Positions 9,059 through 17,963 are shown, counted from the stretch's first letter. The stretch: DNA of 64,000 bases from Verrucomicrobiia bacterium (GCA_030432235.1 JAUIHT010000001.1:1302001-1366000), one strand, 5' to 3'. Numbers and translations are program-made. The notes: a model not told the origin generated them from the letters alone.

Positions 9059-9201
9059 GGGGCTTTCTAATAGGACTACAACTTATTGATAAATTTTACT
9101 ATCGCAAATCTGGAGTTAACCAAGGCCATCTGGCCTGATGGGATATACCTAGTGCCTGACAAAAGGGGTAAACCGGCGCGTGAGGGGCAGGCTGCTTTTT
9201 C

Positions 9202-9229
9202 TTGGCATCAGTTTTATTAATGCTATACC
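9202..9229 (+). promoter_or_regulatory. Putative sigma70-type promoter for the secreted protease
   Basis: TTGGCA (9202-9207) and TATACC (9224-9229) are separated by 16 nt, and TGC directly precedes the second box as in an extended -10. It lies about 65 bp before the protease start in an AT-richer intergenic stretch. Motif match by eye only. Confidence 0.3.
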
Positions 9230-9294
9230 TGTAAGAAGTCCGGATTTTTAGGATTCGGCAGCTATTCCCTCCCACGCTAAACTCGTATAGACCC

Positions 9295-10518
9295 ATGAAA
9301 ACCACACTCGCTCTTCTGATTGCATTCACGTGCTTTCAACTCAGTCACGCCGTCGTCATCCGTGATGACGTTTCCGAATCGACTTACATCGATCTGGCTC
9401 TCAACCGCAACGGCTTCACGCCCGGGCAGCAGTATCCTGATTTCAGTCCAGTGGGCTTGGTCATCAAGGCAGTCGGCTCAGGTGAATCGTTGGGAAGCGG
9501 CACGCTGATTGGAGACCGTTGGGTGCTGACCGCCGCCCACGTCATTGTGGAGGATAACGAACCCATCCCGGATGCCAGCCAGTTTACCTTTCAACTAGGC
9601 CCGGACCGGACGACCTCGACCCATTCGGTGGCGGTGCGCGCCTATTACCTGGAGCCTTTTTACCGGAAGGCAATCGTTGAGCATCTATCCGATGAAGCGC
9701 TGACCAAGAGCGGTCTCGATATCGCCCTGCTGGAGTTGGCCGAGCCCATTGCAGGCATTACGCCGGCGAAAATCAGCCTGGGCATCCAGGAAACCCGGGG
9801 AACCCAGTTTTTCTTCTGTGGTTACGGTGACTTCGGTATCGGGACAACCGGTATTTCCTCCGAATTCGCGGTCAAGCGCGCCGTTGTTAACAACGCCGAC
9901 CGCGTCCTGTCTTCGTTGCCCGTGGACCCCAGCATTGGCAACGCCCCCGGTGGTCAGATTGCTTCGGATTTCGATAACCCGGCCGGGACTACGAATACCT
10001 TGAACGGTGAGCCCTCGACCGTACCGGGCTCCGAGCCGCTTCCCTACCTGGGCTCGGCCCCGAGCGTGGCCACGCCGCGTAATCTGGAAGGCACCCCGGC
10101 CTCCGGAGACAGTGGCGGGCCGGCTTTCCAGAAGCAAAGCGGTGTCTGGCGTATCGTCGGCGTTTCGTCCTTTGGGAACATGGACAACGAGCGCTACGGC
10201 GATATCTCCGTGCTGACCCGGGTGGGCAACTATACCGGCTGGATTTTGGGCATTGTGACGCAGGAGCCTTTGGGCCAGAGCTTCGACGCCGGTAATGGCT
10301 ATCGCTGGAAACAGAACCTCGGCTATATTTCCGCAGGGGGCTTTCCCTGGTACTATCACGGCAAAGCCGGGTGGCTCTACATGAACGGAAATATCGCCAC
10401 TGGCGAATGGTTCTACAGCTCGGATTCCGGCTGGTGCTACATGGAAGAAGGTGAGCTGCCCTGGGCCTACGTCCAGGGGGAGAACCGCTGGCGCGTCTTC
10501 TTCGACTACACGCAGTAG
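9295..10518 (+). CDS. Secreted trypsin-like serine protease with aromatic C-terminal repeat region
   Basis: A 407-residue S1-type protease with a signal peptide (about 1-19, ending LSHA). The catalytic triad is visible: His82 in VLTAAH, Asp142 in LDIALLELAEP, Ser273 in ASGDSGGPAF. Residues about 334-400 form a separate region with spaced Trp/Tyr motifs (GYRW, FPWYYHGKAGWLYM, GEWFYSSDSGWCYM, LPWAY, NRWRVFF), reminiscent of choline-binding-type cell-wall repeats and of C-terminal regions I associate with marine Verrucomicrobiota proteins. That region may anchor the enzyme at the surface or serve as a sorting tail (inference). It is a lone gene with its own promoter region. Confidence 0.85.
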   Translation: MKTTLALLIAFTCFQLSHAVVIRDDVSESTYIDLALNRNGFTPGQQYPDFSPVGLVIKAVGSGESLGSGTLIGDRWVLTAAHVIVEDNEPIPDASQFTFQLGPDRTTSTHSVAVRAYYLEPFYRKAIVEHLSDEALTKSGLDIALLELAEPIAGITPAKISLGIQETRGTQFFFCGYGDFGIGTTGISSEFAVKRAVVNNADRVLSSLPVDPSIGNAPGGQIASDFDNPAGTTNTLNGEPSTVPGSEPLPYLGSAPSVATPRNLEGTPASGDSGGPAFQKQSGVWRIVGVSSFGNMDNERYGDISVLTRVGNYTGWILGIVTQEPLGQSFDAGNGYRWKQNLGYISAGGFPWYYHGKAGWLYMNGNIATGEWFYSSDSGWCYMEEGELPWAYVQGENRWRVFFDYTQ

Positions 10519-10519
10519 A

Positions 10520-11281
10520 CTACGGGTAGTCCTGGCGGGTGCAGCGCACCACGATCTCGCTGACGTTTACATGCGGCGGTAGCGAGATGAGGTGTTCGAT
10601 GGCCTCGGCGATGTCGTCACCGTCCAGGATGGGGTCGAGTTGTTCGTGGAATTTGGCGACCAGCTCGTCGCTGTAGCCGGCGCCATCCTGGAACCCGCTG
10701 ATGACGATCCCCGGTGCCACCAGCGACACGCGCACGCCTTTGGGGCCGACTTCGCGCCGCAGGCCCTCGGCCAGTGAATGCACGGCGAACTTGGTCGACC
10801 CGTAGACCACGCTGTAGGGGGACACATGCTTGCCCACGACCGAACCGATGACCACGATGTCGGCCGCTTTTTCCGGGAAGCATTTCTCCTGTCTCGGCAC
10901 CATTCGCTGGGCGGCCTTCTGTATGAGGGTCAACGCGCCATTTACATTCAGAGCCCAGATTTTTTCCAGCTTGGTCAAATCAGCGTCCTTGGCGGAGCCT
11001 CCCAGACCGACTCCGGCGTTGGCCACCACGATGTCGGGGTCCGCTCCGAAGCGCTTCTGCGCGGCCACAAAAAGGCTTTCGATCACTTCCGGGCTGGAGG
11101 CGTCTCCGGCAACCCCGAGAAAATCCTCTCCCAACTCCTTTTCGAGGCTTTCCAACTTGGATGCAGTGCGGCCGTTGCCTACCACTCCGAAGCCCTTTGC
11201 CACGAATCGGCGGGCAGTGGCTTCGCCAATGCCGGATGTCGCCCCCGTGATGATTGCAATTCGCTTAAGCTTTTCTTCCAT
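10520..11281 (-). CDS. Short-chain dehydrogenase/reductase (SDR)
   Basis: A 253-residue classical SDR. The cofactor-binding motif TGATSGIG is at about residues 12-19, NAG follows in IVVANAGVG, and the catalytic Tyr/Lys pair is in YGSTK after GSVVGKHVSPYS, with the proline-glycine turn VAPGIVISGF. The Arg-rich NGRTASKL after the second strand favours NADP(H). Such enzymes often reduce 3-hydroxy acids or sugars; the substrate is not evident. The stop lies directly against the stop of the convergent protease gene. Confidence 0.87.
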   Translation of the reverse strand: MEEKLKRIAIITGATSGIGEATARRFVAKGFGVVGNGRTASKLESLEKELGEDFLGVAGDASSPEVIESLFVAAQKRFGADPDIVVANAGVGLGGSAKDADLTKLEKIWALNVNGALTLIQKAAQRMVPRQEKCFPEKAADIVVIGSVVGKHVSPYSVVYGSTKFAVHSLAEGLRREVGPKGVRVSLVAPGIVISGFQDGAGYSDELVAKFHEQLDPILDGDDIAEAIEHLISLPPHVNVSEIVVRCTRQDYP

Positions 11282-11418
11282 GGCCCGATGTTAGGGGTGC
11301 CTGCCTTTGTGCGGCCAGAAGAAAAGTCGGGAGGAACGGTGGTACCTTATTATTGGTAAGATAATGAGTTGCAACGGCTTGAACTCGACTGGGAAAATGT
11401 TATCTTACTACCTGAATC

Positions 11419-11583
11419 ATGCCAGAAAGAATTTCAGAACGAAACCCAATCGCTTACAAGAAGACGAATATACGTCGTGTACGAAAGTGGCGGAAGCGTC
11501 ACAGTTTCGCGCCGTATCTGTTTTTCGTTTCTATCGTGATCCTCGGGGTGATCGTTACCATTATGGTTTATCGGAACAGTTGA
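11419..11583 (+). CDS. 54-residue basic single-pass membrane microprotein
   Basis: ATG at 11419 opens a 54-codon frame ending TGA at 11581-11583. The N-terminal half is strongly basic (KKTNIRRVRKWRKRHSF) and is followed by one clean membrane helix (YLFFVSIVILGVIVTIMVY) and a short RNS tail, so the positive-inside rule places the N-terminus in the cytoplasm. The 3' end overlaps the convergent lgt gene by 23 nt. The polar/basic to hydrophobic pattern is not what random frames give here, and the longer overlapping frame at 11307-11633 lacks any such pattern. Function unknown; a nucleic-acid- or lipid-interacting small membrane protein is possible. Confidence 0.6.
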   Translation: MPERISERNPIAYKKTNIRRVRKWRKRHSFAPYLFFVSIVILGVIVTIMVYRNS

Positions 11584-12409
11584 CCGTGCGCGCCCAGAGG
11601 AAGCCGCCGATAAGCACCATCCAGAGCGAGTAAAAGGTGCCCCGGCTCAGGCCGATTATCAGCCCGGCATCCGGTTCGCGGAAAAGCTCTCCGATCACGC
11701 GCACAATGCCGTAAAGGATAAGGAACTCCGCCGAGATGCGTCCGGGGTTTTTCTCCGCCACATCGGTCTTCCAGAAGCGCCATTGCAGGTAGAGCAGGAT
11801 GAGCAGACCCTCCAGGGCGGCTTCGTAAAGCTGGGAGGGATGAGAGGGCGGCGTGTAGCCCAAAAGCTGCCCTGAGCCGTCCCGAATAGGAAAGATGACC
11901 GCCCAGGAGACCTCGGCGGGTTTGCCCCAGAGCTCGGCGTTGATGAAGTTGGCGATGCGCCCGAAGAACACGCCCGCCGGGCCGAGGGTGACGACGATGT
12001 CCGCTACGCGCCAGAAGGGAGTCCGCATCTTGCGCGCGAACCAAATCAGCGCTAGCACAATGCCGATCATGCCGCCATGGCTGGCCATGCCGCCTTTCCA
12101 GACCTGGAAAAAGATGAGCGGGTTGCTCAGGAAGGCGCCCGTGTCGTAGAGGAGCAAGTAGCCGAGCCTTCCCCCCACCAGGGTGCCGACGATAATGGCA
12201 GTGAGCAGGGTGGTTTGCTGATCCGGGTTGAAGGGGCTGCGGCCTTTCTTATGATAAAGCCACAGCAGCCAGGCCGCCACGGCAAATCCGGCCAGGTAGG
12301 CCACTCCGTACCAGCGGATGCCTGCCACCGGCCAGCTTTCCGGAAAGCGCACCAGAAAAGCGTCGAGGTTATGCACCCAGTAGGCGCCTTCTGGCGGGGC
12401 AGGGTCCAT
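11561..12409 (-). CDS. lgt: Prolipoprotein diacylglyceryl transferase
   Basis: Lgt transfers diacylglyceryl from phosphatidylglycerol to the lipobox Cys of prolipoproteins in the inner membrane. The 282-residue protein is the usual size, has about seven membrane segments, and carries the signature GRIANFINAELWG at about residues 150-162, plus the HGGMIG loop (catalytic His region), GGRLGY, and the SQLYEAALEG segment near the end. It is coupled to the upstream CNNM gene (4-nt gap). Several predicted lipoproteins in this window, including the Wza-like protein, the PEGA protein and the peptide-binding protein, would be its substrates. Confidence 0.95.
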   Translation of the reverse strand: MDPAPPEGAYWVHNLDAFLVRFPESWPVAGIRWYGVAYLAGFAVAAWLLWLYHKKGRSPFNPDQQTTLLTAIIVGTLVGGRLGYLLLYDTGAFLSNPLIFFQVWKGGMASHGGMIGIVLALIWFARKMRTPFWRVADIVVTLGPAGVFFGRIANFINAELWGKPAEVSWAVIFPIRDGSGQLLGYTPPSHPSQLYEAALEGLLILLYLQWRFWKTDVAEKNPGRISAEFLILYGIVRVIGELFREPDAGLIIGLSRGTFYSLWMVLIGGFLWARTVNCSDKP

Positions 12410-12413
12410 GCGG

Positions 12414-13514
12414 TTATTCCAGCCCGGGCTTGGGGGTGGACGCGCGGGTGGCGGTGGCCCCGGCGCGAGCCCGGCTTTTGGACTCGGCTGCTTCCTTGGC
12501 CAACTGCTGCTGGCGGGCCAGTTCGCGCATGTCGACGGCAGGGTCGTCGGTTTCCCAGATTTCCTGCCCCAGGATGTGCTCGATGACGTCCTCCATGGTC
12601 ACGACACCGGCCATATTGCCGAATTCGTCGACGGCGATGGCGAGCTGCTGGTGCTTTTTCAGGCACTCCTGCAGGGCGTTGCCCACGCTGGCCTGATCGG
12701 GCACAAAGATGATTTCGTGCATGATTTCGAACATGCGGCACTGGTCGCGGTCCTCGGCCTTGGCTTTGAGAAGGTCGCGTCGCCGTATCAGCCCGATAAT
12801 GTCGTCAATGGTCTCATCGAAGACGGGCATGCGGGCGAAGGGGATGTTCGGATGCTTGGCGAAGACTTCACCCACGGTATCGTCCTTTTGAAAAGCGAGC
12901 ACGACCGTGCGCGGTGTCATGATTTCCTCCACGCGCACTTCGTCCAGGCTGAGGGCACCGGAGATGATGCTGCTCTCGCCCTTGGAAAGGTTACCCTCCT
13001 TGGCCCCCTTTTCGGCCAGCAGCAGGATTTCCTCGTCGCTTACCTCCGCCGAGGCGCGTTTGCCCGCGATGAACTGCACGATGCGGGAGCACAGCCAGGA
13101 GACGGGCAGCATGACCGTGCGGATGCCATGGAGCGGATATATCATCCAGGGCAGCAGGTTGGGCCGGTAAAGCACGCCGATGTTCTTCGGGATGACCTCG
13201 GAGAGGACCAGGATGGCCAGCACCAGGCAGGTGGAGAACCAGATCACGTCGTCCTCACCCCAGGCTTTGATGGCCAAGGCCCCGCTAATACTGGCCCCGG
13301 CGGTATTAGCCACCGTATTGAGGCCCAGGATCGCCGAGGAGGTCTCCTCGATGTCCGCACGGAATTTTTCCAGCAGTAGCCCCCGTTTGGGCGAGCTGTT
13401 CTTGAGACCCTCGATGTCCGCGGTCGTTGTACTGAGAATCATGGCTTCCAGCAGTGAGCAGAAGCCTGATACGAAGAGAGTGAAGGCGACAGCCAGAAAG
13501 AGCTCGAGTGTCAT
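12414..13514 (-). CDS. CNNM/CorC-family protein (DUF21 membrane domain plus CBS pair)
   Basis: A 366-residue protein. The N-terminal DUF21/CNNM transmembrane domain spans about residues 1-180 (SGFCSLLEAMILS, LNTVANTAGA, VLSEVIPKNIG). It is followed by a CBS pair (about 200-330) starting at VEEIMTPRTVV and ending at GVVTMEDVIEHILGQEI. These proteins are linked to Mg2+ or Co2+ transport or sensing. The usual C-terminal CorC_HlyC domain is absent: after the CBS pair there is only a Glu/Lys/Arg/Ala-rich, probably disordered tail. It is first in a two-gene unit with lgt. Confidence 0.85.
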   Translation of the reverse strand: MTLELFLAVAFTLFVSGFCSLLEAMILSTTTADIEGLKNSSPKRGLLLEKFRADIEETSSAILGLNTVANTAGASISGALAIKAWGEDDVIWFSTCLVLAILVLSEVIPKNIGVLYRPNLLPWMIYPLHGIRTVMLPVSWLCSRIVQFIAGKRASAEVSDEEILLLAEKGAKEGNLSKGESSIISGALSLDEVRVEEIMTPRTVVLAFQKDDTVGEVFAKHPNIPFARMPVFDETIDDIIGLIRRRDLLKAKAEDRDQCRMFEIMHEIIFVPDQASVGNALQECLKKHQQLAIAVDEFGNMAGVVTMEDVIEHILGQEIWETDDPAVDMRELARQQQLAKEAAESKSRARAGATATRASTPKPGLE

Positions 13515-13766
13515 CGGCGGTCACCCCGCTCGGCGGGTGCTAAGATATGGTAAGGGCTACTTTTCATGATTGGGCCAGTCCGGCCACGCATGATGCGCCC
13601 TCCGGCTGTCCCCTGTTGGAGATGGTTGAACTTGAATGGGATACTTCTAGGGAACCCCAATGGTATTTCAAGCGTGATATTACGGGCGCGAACTGCAATC
13701 CTGAAGTGATAATAGTCCTTGACCGGACGATTTATACTGCGTTTCTTCTTTTAAAACCTATTCCTC

Positions 13767-14273
13767 ATGACAACACGAACTCTTTGTCTCGCTGCCGTTT
13801 TAGCCCCCCTGGCCCTTCTGCTGAGTGCCTGTAAAACCTTCGATGAAGGATCGGACCAGGAAGTGGTCGTCCAGTCCTTCCCCTCCGGAGCGTCCGTTAT
13901 GCTCGATGGAGAAGAAGTTGGCACGACGCCAGTTACGCTTGAGTTGCCCCGTAAGGTCACTCACCGCATCGTCCTCGAAAAGCCCGGCTACAAGGCTACC
14001 GACGCGACTATCGCCCCCGTGCAGAACGAAGCCGGCCAGGGCATGGTTAAGTTCGGTCTGCTGGACGAAACGGGCTACTATTACGATTTAGATCCCAATC
14101 CGGTGCAGGTTCAAATGGTGCCGGATGTTCTGCCTCCGACCCGCGGGCCCGACGCCTATGCTGAAATGACCGCTATCATCGCCGATGTCGACCAGAAGCG
14201 CATGCGTGGCGAAATCAGCCCGGTCGAGCATAAGTACATGGTAGAGAAGGTCGTGGAATTTTATTCGAAATAA
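13767..14273 (+). CDS. PEGA-domain lipoprotein
   Basis: A 168-residue protein with a lipoprotein signal (LLSAC, Cys about residue 22). A single PEGA domain spans about residues 33-75, with the family pattern SFPSGASVMLDGEEVGTTP and the following VTLELPRKVTHRIVLEKPGY. PEGA domains are small beta-sandwiches common on outer surfaces of PVC and delta-proteobacterial proteins and probably act in adhesion or cell-wall contact. The C-terminal 60 residues are helical and uncharacterised. It is monocistronic, followed by an intrinsic terminator. Confidence 0.82.
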   Translation: MTTRTLCLAAVLAPLALLLSACKTFDEGSDQEVVVQSFPSGASVMLDGEEVGTTPVTLELPRKVTHRIVLEKPGYKATDATIAPVQNEAGQGMVKFGLLDETGYYYDLDPNPVQVQMVPDVLPPTRGPDAYAEMTAIIADVDQKRMRGEISPVEHKYMVEKVVEFYSK

Positions 14274-14310
14274 GCTTCAGTCTTGTTTGTAGTAAGTTAC
14301 CCCATCAAGA

Positions 14311-14337
14311 AGCGTCCGCCCAGGCGGGCGCTTTTTA
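14311..14337 (+). terminator. Rho-independent terminator of the PEGA lipoprotein gene
   Basis: A GC-rich stem (AGCGTCCGCC with GGCGGGCGCT) closes on a four-base loop and is followed by a T-run. It lies about 40 bp after the stop codon. Confidence 0.85.
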
Positions 14338-14360
14338 TTTGTGCGTGACCGCACGGGACA
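14338..14360 (+). repeat. REP-like dispersed repeat next to a terminator, copy 1
   Basis: A 23-nt sequence beginning TTTGTGCGTGACCGCAC contains the small hairpin GTGCG-TGAC-CGCAC. An inverted copy with one mismatch is at 32973-32995, also touching a terminator. Confidence 0.6.
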
Positions 14361-14410
14361 ATCGTGGGGCTTTGCCCCATCGCTCGCATTGCTCGCTGCC
14401 CAAGTGGGTA

Positions 14411-15112
14411 TTACGCACGTTGGCCGTAGAGGGCGGAGCCGACGCGGATGAGCGTGCTGCCCTCGGCGATGGCTTCTTCCAGGTCGCCGGACATACCCAT
14501 GGAGAGCACCGGTAGGGGTACGCCACCGGATGCCTGCAGGCGGTCACGTAGCTCGCGCAGGGCGGCGAAGGCCCTCCGGGCGGCCTCGCGTCCGCCTTCC
14601 AGCGGGGCGATGGTCATGAGGCCGTCCAATTGCAGGGCGGGGCAGGCGAGGGCGGTTTCCAGCAGGGCGTCGGCCTCCGCGGCTTCGGCTCCGAATTTGC
14701 CCGGGTCGCCGCCGGTATTGAACTGTAGCAGGACAGGCAAACGCTTGCCCAGCTCCGTGGCGGCGTCGTTGAGGCGTCGCAACAGCTTGGCGCTGTCAAC
14801 GGACTGAATACGATGGAAGAGCGCGGCGGCTTGACGGGTCTTGTTGGACTGCAGGTGCCCGATCAGCTCCCAGCGGAGGGATTCAGGCCCGGCGGGAATC
14901 TTGCCCTCGGCCTCCTGGACGCGGTTTTCACCGACGGCTGATAGCCCCGCGCGATGAGCCAGCCAGGCGGCCTCGGCAGGGTGAGTTTTGGTCACCGGCA
15001 GCAGGATTACGCTGTCCGGATCCCGTCCAGAACGGTCACAGGCATCGGCCATCCGGTCCTTCAAGGCGGACAGATTTGCCCGAAAATCATATTCACTTAT
15101 GCAGGAGTCCAT
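14411..15112 (-). CDS. YggS/PROSC-family pyridoxal phosphate homeostasis protein
   Basis: A 233-residue single-domain TIM-barrel protein of the YggS/PLPBP family, which binds PLP and buffers vitamin B6 and amino-acid pools without known catalytic activity. The PLP lysine lies in LLPVTKTHP (about residue 42), followed by the conserved GENRVQEAEGK, WELIGHLQSNK, IQSVDSAKL and the C-terminal LSMGMSGDLEEAIAEGSTLIRVGSALYG. Length matches the family. It is divergently arranged with the LysR regulator gene. Confidence 0.93.
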   Translation of the reverse strand: MDSCISEYDFRANLSALKDRMADACDRSGRDPDSVILLPVTKTHPAEAAWLAHRAGLSAVGENRVQEAEGKIPAGPESLRWELIGHLQSNKTRQAAALFHRIQSVDSAKLLRRLNDAATELGKRLPVLLQFNTGGDPGKFGAEAAEADALLETALACPALQLDGLMTIAPLEGGREAARRAFAALRELRDRLQASGGVPLPVLSMGMSGDLEEAIAEGSTLIRVGSALYGQRA

Positions 15113-15175
15113 CCAATTAGAAATTCTAAAATTATGCTTGCAATGAGATTAGCGTGGATTATGGCTGTATGTATC

Positions 15176-16081
15176 ATGCATGTAGAAAACTTCAAAATAT
15201 TCTGTGATCTGGTCGAAAGCCAGAGCTTTTCGCGTGCGGCCAAGCTTAACGGTATCACGCAGTCCGCGGTCAGCCAACAGCTCCGCGCCATGGAGAAGCA
15301 CTTCAACGTCCTCATCGTCGACCGTAGCCAGAAGCAATTCCGGCTGACCCGCGAGGGGGGCAAGCTCTATGATTCCGCCAAAGACCTCCTGCACATGTAC
15401 GACAAACTCGTCAGTGATTTGCAGGAAATGAAAAAGGTCATCAGCGGCACCATTCACCTGTCCACCATTTACAGTATCGGTCTGCACGAGCTGCCACCCT
15501 ACATCAAGCACTTCCTGCAGGAGTTCCCCACCGTCAACGTCCGCGTGGAGTACCGCCGGTCCAACCTGGTTTACGAAGACGTGCTCCAAAACGCCGTCGA
15601 TATGGGGCTGGTGGCATATCCGACCAAGATGCGCCAACTGGAGGTCATTCCCTTCCTGGAAGACCACCTCGTGGCGGTTTGCTCGCCGGATCATCCTCTG
15701 GCCAAGAACAAGAGCATTACGCTGGACGAGCTGGCCGGGCACAAATACATCGGGTTCGACCCGGACATTCCCACCCGCAAGGCGACCGATTCAGTTTTCC
15801 GCGAGCTCAAGCTCGATATCGAGCCCGTCATGGAGTTCGACAACATCGAAACGGTCAAGCGGGCCGTGGAAATCGACGCGGGCGTCTCCCTGCTGCCCTC
15901 GGCCACGGTTATTCAGGAAATCAAGCAAGGTCTGCTGGCATCCGTCCCAATCAAAGGGCAGAAGCTGAGCCGCCCACTGGCCATCATCCACCGCAAGGGC
16001 AGAGTCCTGACCCCGGCCATGAAGCGTCTTATCTCGCTGCTGACCTCAAAGAACATGCTCAAGACCAAAGAAGCGGCTTGA
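15176..16081 (+). CDS. LysR-family transcriptional regulator
   Basis: A 301-residue regulator. I chose ATG 15176 because the N-terminal winged helix then begins in the normal register (MHVENFKIFCDLVESQSFSRAA, ...ITQSAVSQQLRAMEK), although the frame is open upstream and in-frame ATGs occur before it. The effector domain (about 90-290) has the periplasmic-binding-like pattern, e.g. LEVIPFLEDHLVAVCSPDHPLAK and FDNIETVKRAVEIDAGVSLLP, similar to the CbbR/CysB side of the family. The ligand is unknown. It stands divergent from yggS and upstream of the glutaredoxin gene. Confidence 0.87.
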   Translation: MHVENFKIFCDLVESQSFSRAAKLNGITQSAVSQQLRAMEKHFNVLIVDRSQKQFRLTREGGKLYDSAKDLLHMYDKLVSDLQEMKKVISGTIHLSTIYSIGLHELPPYIKHFLQEFPTVNVRVEYRRSNLVYEDVLQNAVDMGLVAYPTKMRQLEVIPFLEDHLVAVCSPDHPLAKNKSITLDELAGHKYIGFDPDIPTRKATDSVFRELKLDIEPVMEFDNIETVKRAVEIDAGVSLLPSATVIQEIKQGLLASVPIKGQKLSRPLAIIHRKGRVLTPAMKRLISLLTSKNMLKTKEAA

Positions 16082-16164
16082 GGCGGAAATATTCCTGAAA
16101 AGCGTTGCTAGGGCTTGAGGGTTGGCGCAGACTCCTTAATGTTAAAGAGTTAAGCAAACCTTCT

Positions 16165-16452
16165 ATGGCTCGAAAACCCATTGTTTACATCAAACGAGGC
16201 TGTCCCTGGTGCCGCGAGGCGGTCGCTTTTTTCCAGCAGCACGGCGTCGATGTGGATCTGCGCGATGTCAACCTGAGCGCCGCGAATATGCAGCGCATGG
16301 TTGAGGTCAGTGGCCAAACACTGACGCCGACGCTGGAGTACGACGACTTTGTGGTGGCGGACTTCAGTGTGGACGAGTTGCTCGACGAACTGGCGGAGCA
16401 CCCTGAAATCCGCCGTGAGTGGGGCCTCAGCGACCATTTGGAAGACGACTAG
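16165..16452 (+). CDS. Glutaredoxin-like protein
   Basis: A 95-residue thioredoxin-fold protein with a dithiol motif CPWC (Cys13 and Cys16), the cis-Pro segment TLTPTLEYDDFVVADF and a short acidic C-terminus. Glutaredoxins reduce protein disulfides or glutathione mixed disulfides. The Trp in the active site and the missing glutathione-binding TVP consensus make true glutathione dependence uncertain. The start at 16165 (MARKP) gives a normal first strand; upstream sequence in the same frame is not glutaredoxin-like. Confidence 0.83.
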   Translation: MARKPIVYIKRGCPWCREAVAFFQQHGVDVDLRDVNLSAANMQRMVEVSGQTLTPTLEYDDFVVADFSVDELLDELAEHPEIRREWGLSDHLEDD

Positions 16453-16476
16453 GAGCCGGCCGCGTCTTTGTGCAGC

Positions 16477-17868
16477 TTAATCGCTGGGCCATGCCGGCTC
16501 CATGAGTTCGGCGTCCCAGGCTTCGTAGGCCGCGCGCAATTCGCTGAAAATCTCCGGTTGCTTCTGTGCGAGGTTGCGCTGTTCGCCGATATCGTCGCGG
16601 AGGTTATACAGGTACTCTCCCGGTACGAAGCGATATGGGGTGGGGCCTTCGCCCCGAGATACACGATAGTATTTCCAGTCGCCTTTGCGTACCGCTCCCT
16701 GAATGCGCCCACGGAACTTGAAGCGCCAATAGAGGTAGTCCCGATCCGGCGGGGTGCCGTCCTGCAGGTTTTGCCATAGAGAGACGCCGTCGAGGTTATC
16801 CGCGGACTCCAGGGAGGCGAGCTCCAGCAAGGTAGGCAGGATATCCACGCCAGTGATGGGCGCCTCGTATACTCCGGGCTCAAGCGTACCGGGCAGGTAC
16901 CATATCCATGGCACGCGAATGCCACCATCGTGGAGCGACCCCTTCTGGTCACGAAGCGGTACGTTGGAGGCTTCTCCGCGGGCCTTGTTGCGGTGGATGA
17001 CTCCACCGTTGTCGTTGGTGAAAATAATGAGCGTGTCCTGAGCCAGTCCGCATGCTTCCACGGTGGACACGATGCGCCCGACTGCTTCGTCCAGGGCGAC
17101 GACCATCTTTAAGTATTCGCGGCGGTTGGGGTTGTCGATTTCTTCGAAGCTATCTGCCAGGCGCTCGGGTCCTTGCAGTGGGGTATGGGGTGCGTTGAAG
17201 GCGACATGGAGGAAAAAGGGGCTATCCTGGTTGCGCACGATGAAGTCGCATGCTTCCTCGGCCAGTTTATCGGTCAGGTAGCTATCGAGGTCTTCCAGCT
17301 CCTCTCCATTGACGAGTGGGGATTTATTGAAATAGGGTGCTTCGCCTTCACGGGTTTCATAATAATCATGGCCACCGCCGAGGAAGCCGTAGAATTCGTC
17401 GAAACCCCGGCGATCGGGACGTTGCGAGTCCAAGTGGCCCAGATGCCACTTGCCGATGATACCGCTATGATAGCCTGCTTCCTTGAGGTAGGCCGGGATA
17501 ATGATTTCATCCTCGGGCAGGCCGCCTTCGGTTTTGGCAGGGGCTATGTGCTCGTAGCCGAACCGTTGCTGATAGCGTCCTGTTAGCAGGCCGGCCCGGG
17601 AGGGGCTGCATTGGGGGGCTGTCATGTAGGCGTTCGTACAGCGGATGCCGTTGCGGGCCAGTTGGTCGATGTTTGGCGTGTCGATGATGTCGCTGCCTTG
17701 GCAACCGAGGTCGGCATAGCCGAGGTCGTCGGCAAAAAGCACTACTACATTGGGTGGTCTGGAGGGGGTTGCTCCATTGGGCTGAGCGCACAGATTCAAA
17801 CAGGCGATAGCTCCCAGAGCAAAAGGAAGAAGAAGCTCGGGTAGGGGTATATGAGAGATTATCTTCAT
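16477..17868 (-). CDS. Secreted type I sulfatase (arylsulfatase family)
   Basis: A 463-residue sulfatase with a signal peptide (about 1-29). The formylglycine site is CSPSR (Cys87), followed by AGLLTGRY; the metal ligands include ADDLGY (Asp47, Asp48) and TNDNGG near residue 285, and GKWHLGH carries the expected Lys and His. It hydrolyses sulfate esters after Cys is converted to formylglycine by a separate maturase, which is not in this window. Type I sulfatases for marine sulfated polysaccharides are greatly expanded in many Verrucomicrobiota, which fits. The exact substrate is not predictable. It is monocistronic. Confidence 0.9.
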   Translation of the reverse strand: MKIISHIPLPELLLPFALGAIACLNLCAQPNGATPSRPPNVVVLFADDLGYADLGCQGSDIIDTPNIDQLARNGIRCTNAYMTAPQCSPSRAGLLTGRYQQRFGYEHIAPAKTEGGLPEDEIIIPAYLKEAGYHSGIIGKWHLGHLDSQRPDRRGFDEFYGFLGGGHDYYETREGEAPYFNKSPLVNGEELEDLDSYLTDKLAEEACDFIVRNQDSPFFLHVAFNAPHTPLQGPERLADSFEEIDNPNRREYLKMVVALDEAVGRIVSTVEACGLAQDTLIIFTNDNGGVIHRNKARGEASNVPLRDQKGSLHDGGIRVPWIWYLPGTLEPGVYEAPITGVDILPTLLELASLESADNLDGVSLWQNLQDGTPPDRDYLYWRFKFRGRIQGAVRKGDWKYYRVSRGEGPTPYRFVPGEYLYNLRDDIGEQRNLAQKQPEIFSELRAAYEAWDAELMEPAWPSD

Positions 17869-17963
17869 GACAGGGGTATTGATAGCTCACTTGATATATC
17901 ATATGTGGATAGTGTCAAACCCATAACGAGTCTATCAATGGCTACAATATAGCCTAACTACTT

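Noticed and set aside
11307-11633. A 108-codon frame between the SDR and lgt genes.
   Set aside because: Its translation lacks any protein-like pattern, and the 54-codon frame at 11419 in another register has a clear membrane-protein pattern.
13547-13834. A 95-codon frame upstream of the PEGA lipoprotein.
   Set aside because: It overlaps the lipoprotein gene in another frame, has no domain-like pattern and no good ribosome-binding site.
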